Positions 4,827 through 6,316 of a DNA stretch of 6,316 nucleotides are shown one piece after another; position 1 is the stretch's first letter; every line of letters starts with the position of its first letter. This stretch comes from DATDOY01 sp035293045 (GTDB lineage Bacteria > Actinomycetota > Acidimicrobiia > IMCC26256 > JACPCJ01): assembly GCA_035293045.1 (NCBI GenBank), contig DATDOY010000266.1, positions 1 through 6,316 on the forward strand, given 5' to 3'. Under the pieces are notes generated by a model. That model worked only from the letters and a program-made list of their open reading frames with translations, was not told the origin of the DNA and ran no database searches. The translations under genes were made by a program, and so were the position numbers.

Positions 4827-5954
4827 ATGCCTCCCGAGAAGCTGCACTGGAAGCACCTCTTCCCCGAGGTCATCACGAGCGGATTGTGCACCGGGTGCGC
4901 CGCCTGTGTGATCGCGTGCCCGCACGACGTCATCGGCTACGACCACGTGTCGGGCGGCTACCGGCCGTTCCACCTCGAACAAGAGGACGGTCCCGGCGGC
5001 TGCGGGCACGGCGATCGCGGATGCACGCTCTGCACCCGCGCCTGTCCTCGGTTCCGCGCCTGGGAGCCCGAGATCGACACGTTCCTCTTCGGACGCGAGC
5101 GGACACCAGAAGAGGTGTCGGGTATCTCGAAGGACGTCGTGCTCGCACGCGCCACCGACCCGGTGATCGCGGAAGTTGGCCAAGACGGTGGACTGGTTTC
5201 GGCGATCCTGATCTACGCCCTCGAGCACGATCTGATCGACGCCGCCCTCGTGAGCTACCTCGAGGGCGACGGATCGACGTGGAAGGCCGTCCCCGGCGTC
5301 GCCCGCACGCGCGACGACGTATTGCGGGCGGGCGGCAGCCGGTACACCTATTCCGCCAACACCCTCGCCTACCCCGAGGCCGCCGACGCGGGCGCCGAAC
5401 GCATCGCCCTCGTGGGCATGAGCTGCCAGAGCTCGGCGGTCCCTGCGCTGAAGGTGCGCAAGGCGGGCAAGGTGGCGAGGCGGATCACGCTCAACATCGG
5501 CCTGTTGTGTTCCAAGACCTTCGACGACCGGATCTTCGAGGAACTGCTCGAGGCGAAGTACGGCCTCACGCGTCCGGAGATCAAGAAGATGAACATCAAG
5601 GGCCGCCTCCAGATCTGGTGTCACGACGGCCGGTACGTCGAGGTGCCGCTCAAGGAGTGTCACGAGTTCACGCGCGAGGGCTGCACGATGTGTCCCGACT
5701 TCGCCGCCGAACACGCCGACATCTCGACCGGCGGCATCGGCGCCTTCAACGACTGGACCCTGACCGTCGTGCGCACCGACATCGGACGCGAGCTGATGGA
5801 GGGCATGGTCACCGCCGGCTGGATCGAAACTCGCCCGGGCGACGACGACCCCGGCGCCATCGAGCTGATGCACAAGCTCGCGTCGAAGCAGCGGAAGCGC
5901 TGGCCGGAGTTCGCATCGACCCAGGCGCCGGCCGCCATCCCGCTTCCCTCGTAG
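4827..5954 (+). CDS. FrhB/FpoF-type Fe-S flavin oxidoreductase (coenzyme F420 hydrogenase/dehydrogenase beta family)
   Basis: A 375-residue cytoplasmic protein with the layout of the F420 hydrogenase/dehydrogenase beta family. Residues 20-75 form a two-cluster ferredoxin domain. C21, C24, C27 and C31-Pro are the first set, and C59, C66, C69 and C73-Pro the second. Residues about 105-180 (VLARATDPVIAEVGQDGGLVSAILIYAL) are the FrhB N-terminal domain. From about 190 comes the FrhB C-terminal domain with LVGMSCQSSAVPAL (C200), NIGLLC (C228), and CTMCPDFAAEHADISTGGIG (C286, C289), where family members bind a further [4Fe-4S] cluster. Family members bind FAD and pass electrons between F420 and iron-sulfur partners; relatives act on other substrates, such as hydroxymethyl chlorophyll. 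No hydrogenase or Fpo/Nuo subunit is nearby, so this is likely a stand-alone reductase and the substrate is unknown. The ATG has no SD but sits 11 bases after the previous stop. It is followed by an MFS gene. Confidence 0.9.
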   Translation: MPPEKLHWKHLFPEVITSGLCTGCAACVIACPHDVIGYDHVSGGYRPFHLEQEDGPGGCGHGDRGCTLCTRACPRFRAWEPEIDTFLFGRERTPEEVSGISKDVVLARATDPVIAEVGQDGGLVSAILIYALEHDLIDAALVSYLEGDGSTWKAVPGVARTRDDVLRAGGSRYTYSANTLAYPEAADAGAERIALVGMSCQSSAVPALKVRKAGKVARRITLNIGLLCSKTFDDRIFEELLEAKYGLTRPEIKKMNIKGRLQIWCHDGRYVEVPLKECHEFTREGCTMCPDFAAEHADISTGGIGAFNDWTLTVVRTDIGRELMEGMVTAGWIETRPGDDDPGAIELMHKLASKQRKRWPEFASTQAPAAIPLPS

Positions 5955-5965
5955 CGGCGACCGCG

Positions 5966-6316
5966 GTGCCGTCGGCGCCACCGGGCCCGAGCGGCCCCCG
6001 GAGCGCGAGAAGCGCGGTCGTTGCCGCCGTCTCCGTGTCGACGACGTGCGTGCTGCCTCCCTTCTTGGTCGGCGCGTTGTCCGTCCAAGTGCGGCGCGAT
6101 CTCGGCTTCGGCGAGGCGTCGCTCGGGCTCGCGGTGGCGGGGTCCTTTCTCGTCGCCGCGTTCATGTCGGCGCTGGCGGGCCGGATGATGGAGCGCATCG
6201 GTCCGGCCACCGGCATGCGCGGCGCGGCGGTGATCGCCGCGCTCGCGTTGCTGGGGATGGCGGCCTCGTCGTCGTTCGGTGCGCTCGCCGCCTTCCTCGC
6301 GGTTGCCGGCTTCGCC
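5966..6316 (+). CDS. MFS transporter, N-terminal part (runs off the window)
   Basis: Open from GTG at 5966 to the window end, giving 117 codons. After a Pro/Ser/Arg-rich cytoplasmic start come hydrophobic helices at about 18-38 (VVAAVSVSTTCVLPPFLVGAL), 52-71 and 86-103, and the beginning of a fourth. Between helices two and three is LAGRMMERIGPATGMR (70-85). It sits where the major facilitator motif A (G-x-x-x-D-R-x-G-R-x) lies and keeps G72, R77 and G79. Major facilitator proteins move small solutes by proton or sodium coupling or uniport; the substrate cannot be told. GTG is preferred because it lies 11 bases after the stop of the FrhB-type gene, the same spacing as the junction upstream. 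No SD is seen, and the frame is open further upstream inside the FrhB-type gene. Co-transcription with that gene is likely. Confidence 0.8.
   Translation, partial: MPSAPPGPSGPRSARSAVVAAVSVSTTCVLPPFLVGALSVQVRRDLGFGEASLGLAVAGSFLVAAFMSALAGRMMERIGPATGMRGAAVIAALALLGMAASSSFGALAAFLAVAGFA

Noticed and set aside
4461..5981. Minus-strand open frame of 506 codons opposite the FrhB-type gene
   Set aside because: It is antisense to a clear iron-sulfur oxidoreductase; long antisense frames are expected in high-GC coding DNA.

Overview
The window is high-GC DNA with short intergenic gaps, SD-poor start codons and TAnnnT hexamers 8 nt before several of them. This points to an actinobacterium, and my guess is the Acidimicrobiia or a relative (inference; no phylogenetic marker is present).

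Layout, left to right. (1) 1-300 looks like the end of an old integrated element. An open frame of unknown function ends at 177. It is followed by a direct repeat of CGCAGGTC, then by the 3' part only of a tRNA-Ser(CGA), from anticodon stem to discriminator base. No 5' half that could pair with it is present, which is the classic look of an att-site remnant. (2) 301-484 holds no gene but has three strong hairpins in a row, including a perfect 14-bp stem and a perfect 15-bp stem with a nested 6-bp stem. They probably terminate the minus-strand operon and block readthrough from the left. (3) 485-4004, minus strand, is a compact three-gene operon of type IV pilin-like proteins, read right to left: a very large PilV-like prepilin (551 aa), a PilW-like prepilin and a PilX-like prepilin. 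The genes overlap by 4 and 16 bp. Two of the three carry large extracellular regions, so the set looks like a minor-pilin or tip-adhesin complex. The assembly ATPase, platform protein, prepilin peptidase and major pilin are not in the window. (4) 4005-4220 has no gene I can support. (5) 4221-4434 has a tiny single-helix membrane protein on the minus strand, divergent from a plus-strand gene, with an 8-bp inverted repeat in the shared promoter region. (6) 4435-6316, plus strand, is a tight run: a small secreted Ig-like-fold protein, an iron-sulfur FrhB/FpoF-type (coenzyme F420 hydrogenase/dehydrogenase beta family) oxidoreductase, and the start of an MFS transporter cut by the window edge. Both gaps are exactly 11 bp.

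How they may work together: the pilin genes would export and assemble a surface fibre whose tip carries the PilV- and PilX-like domains. The FrhB-type protein would be a cytoplasmic flavin/Fe-S oxidoreductase, possibly using F420 or ferredoxin. Its link to the secreted protein and the transporter rests only on gene order. I see no CRISPR array, insertion sequence, complete tRNA or rRNA. No wholly new system is evident. The most unusual items are the att-like tRNA fragment with its flanking repeats, the hairpin cluster, the adhesin-like pilin operon, and the recurrent leaderless-promoter geometry in which a stop codon forms part of the next promoter.
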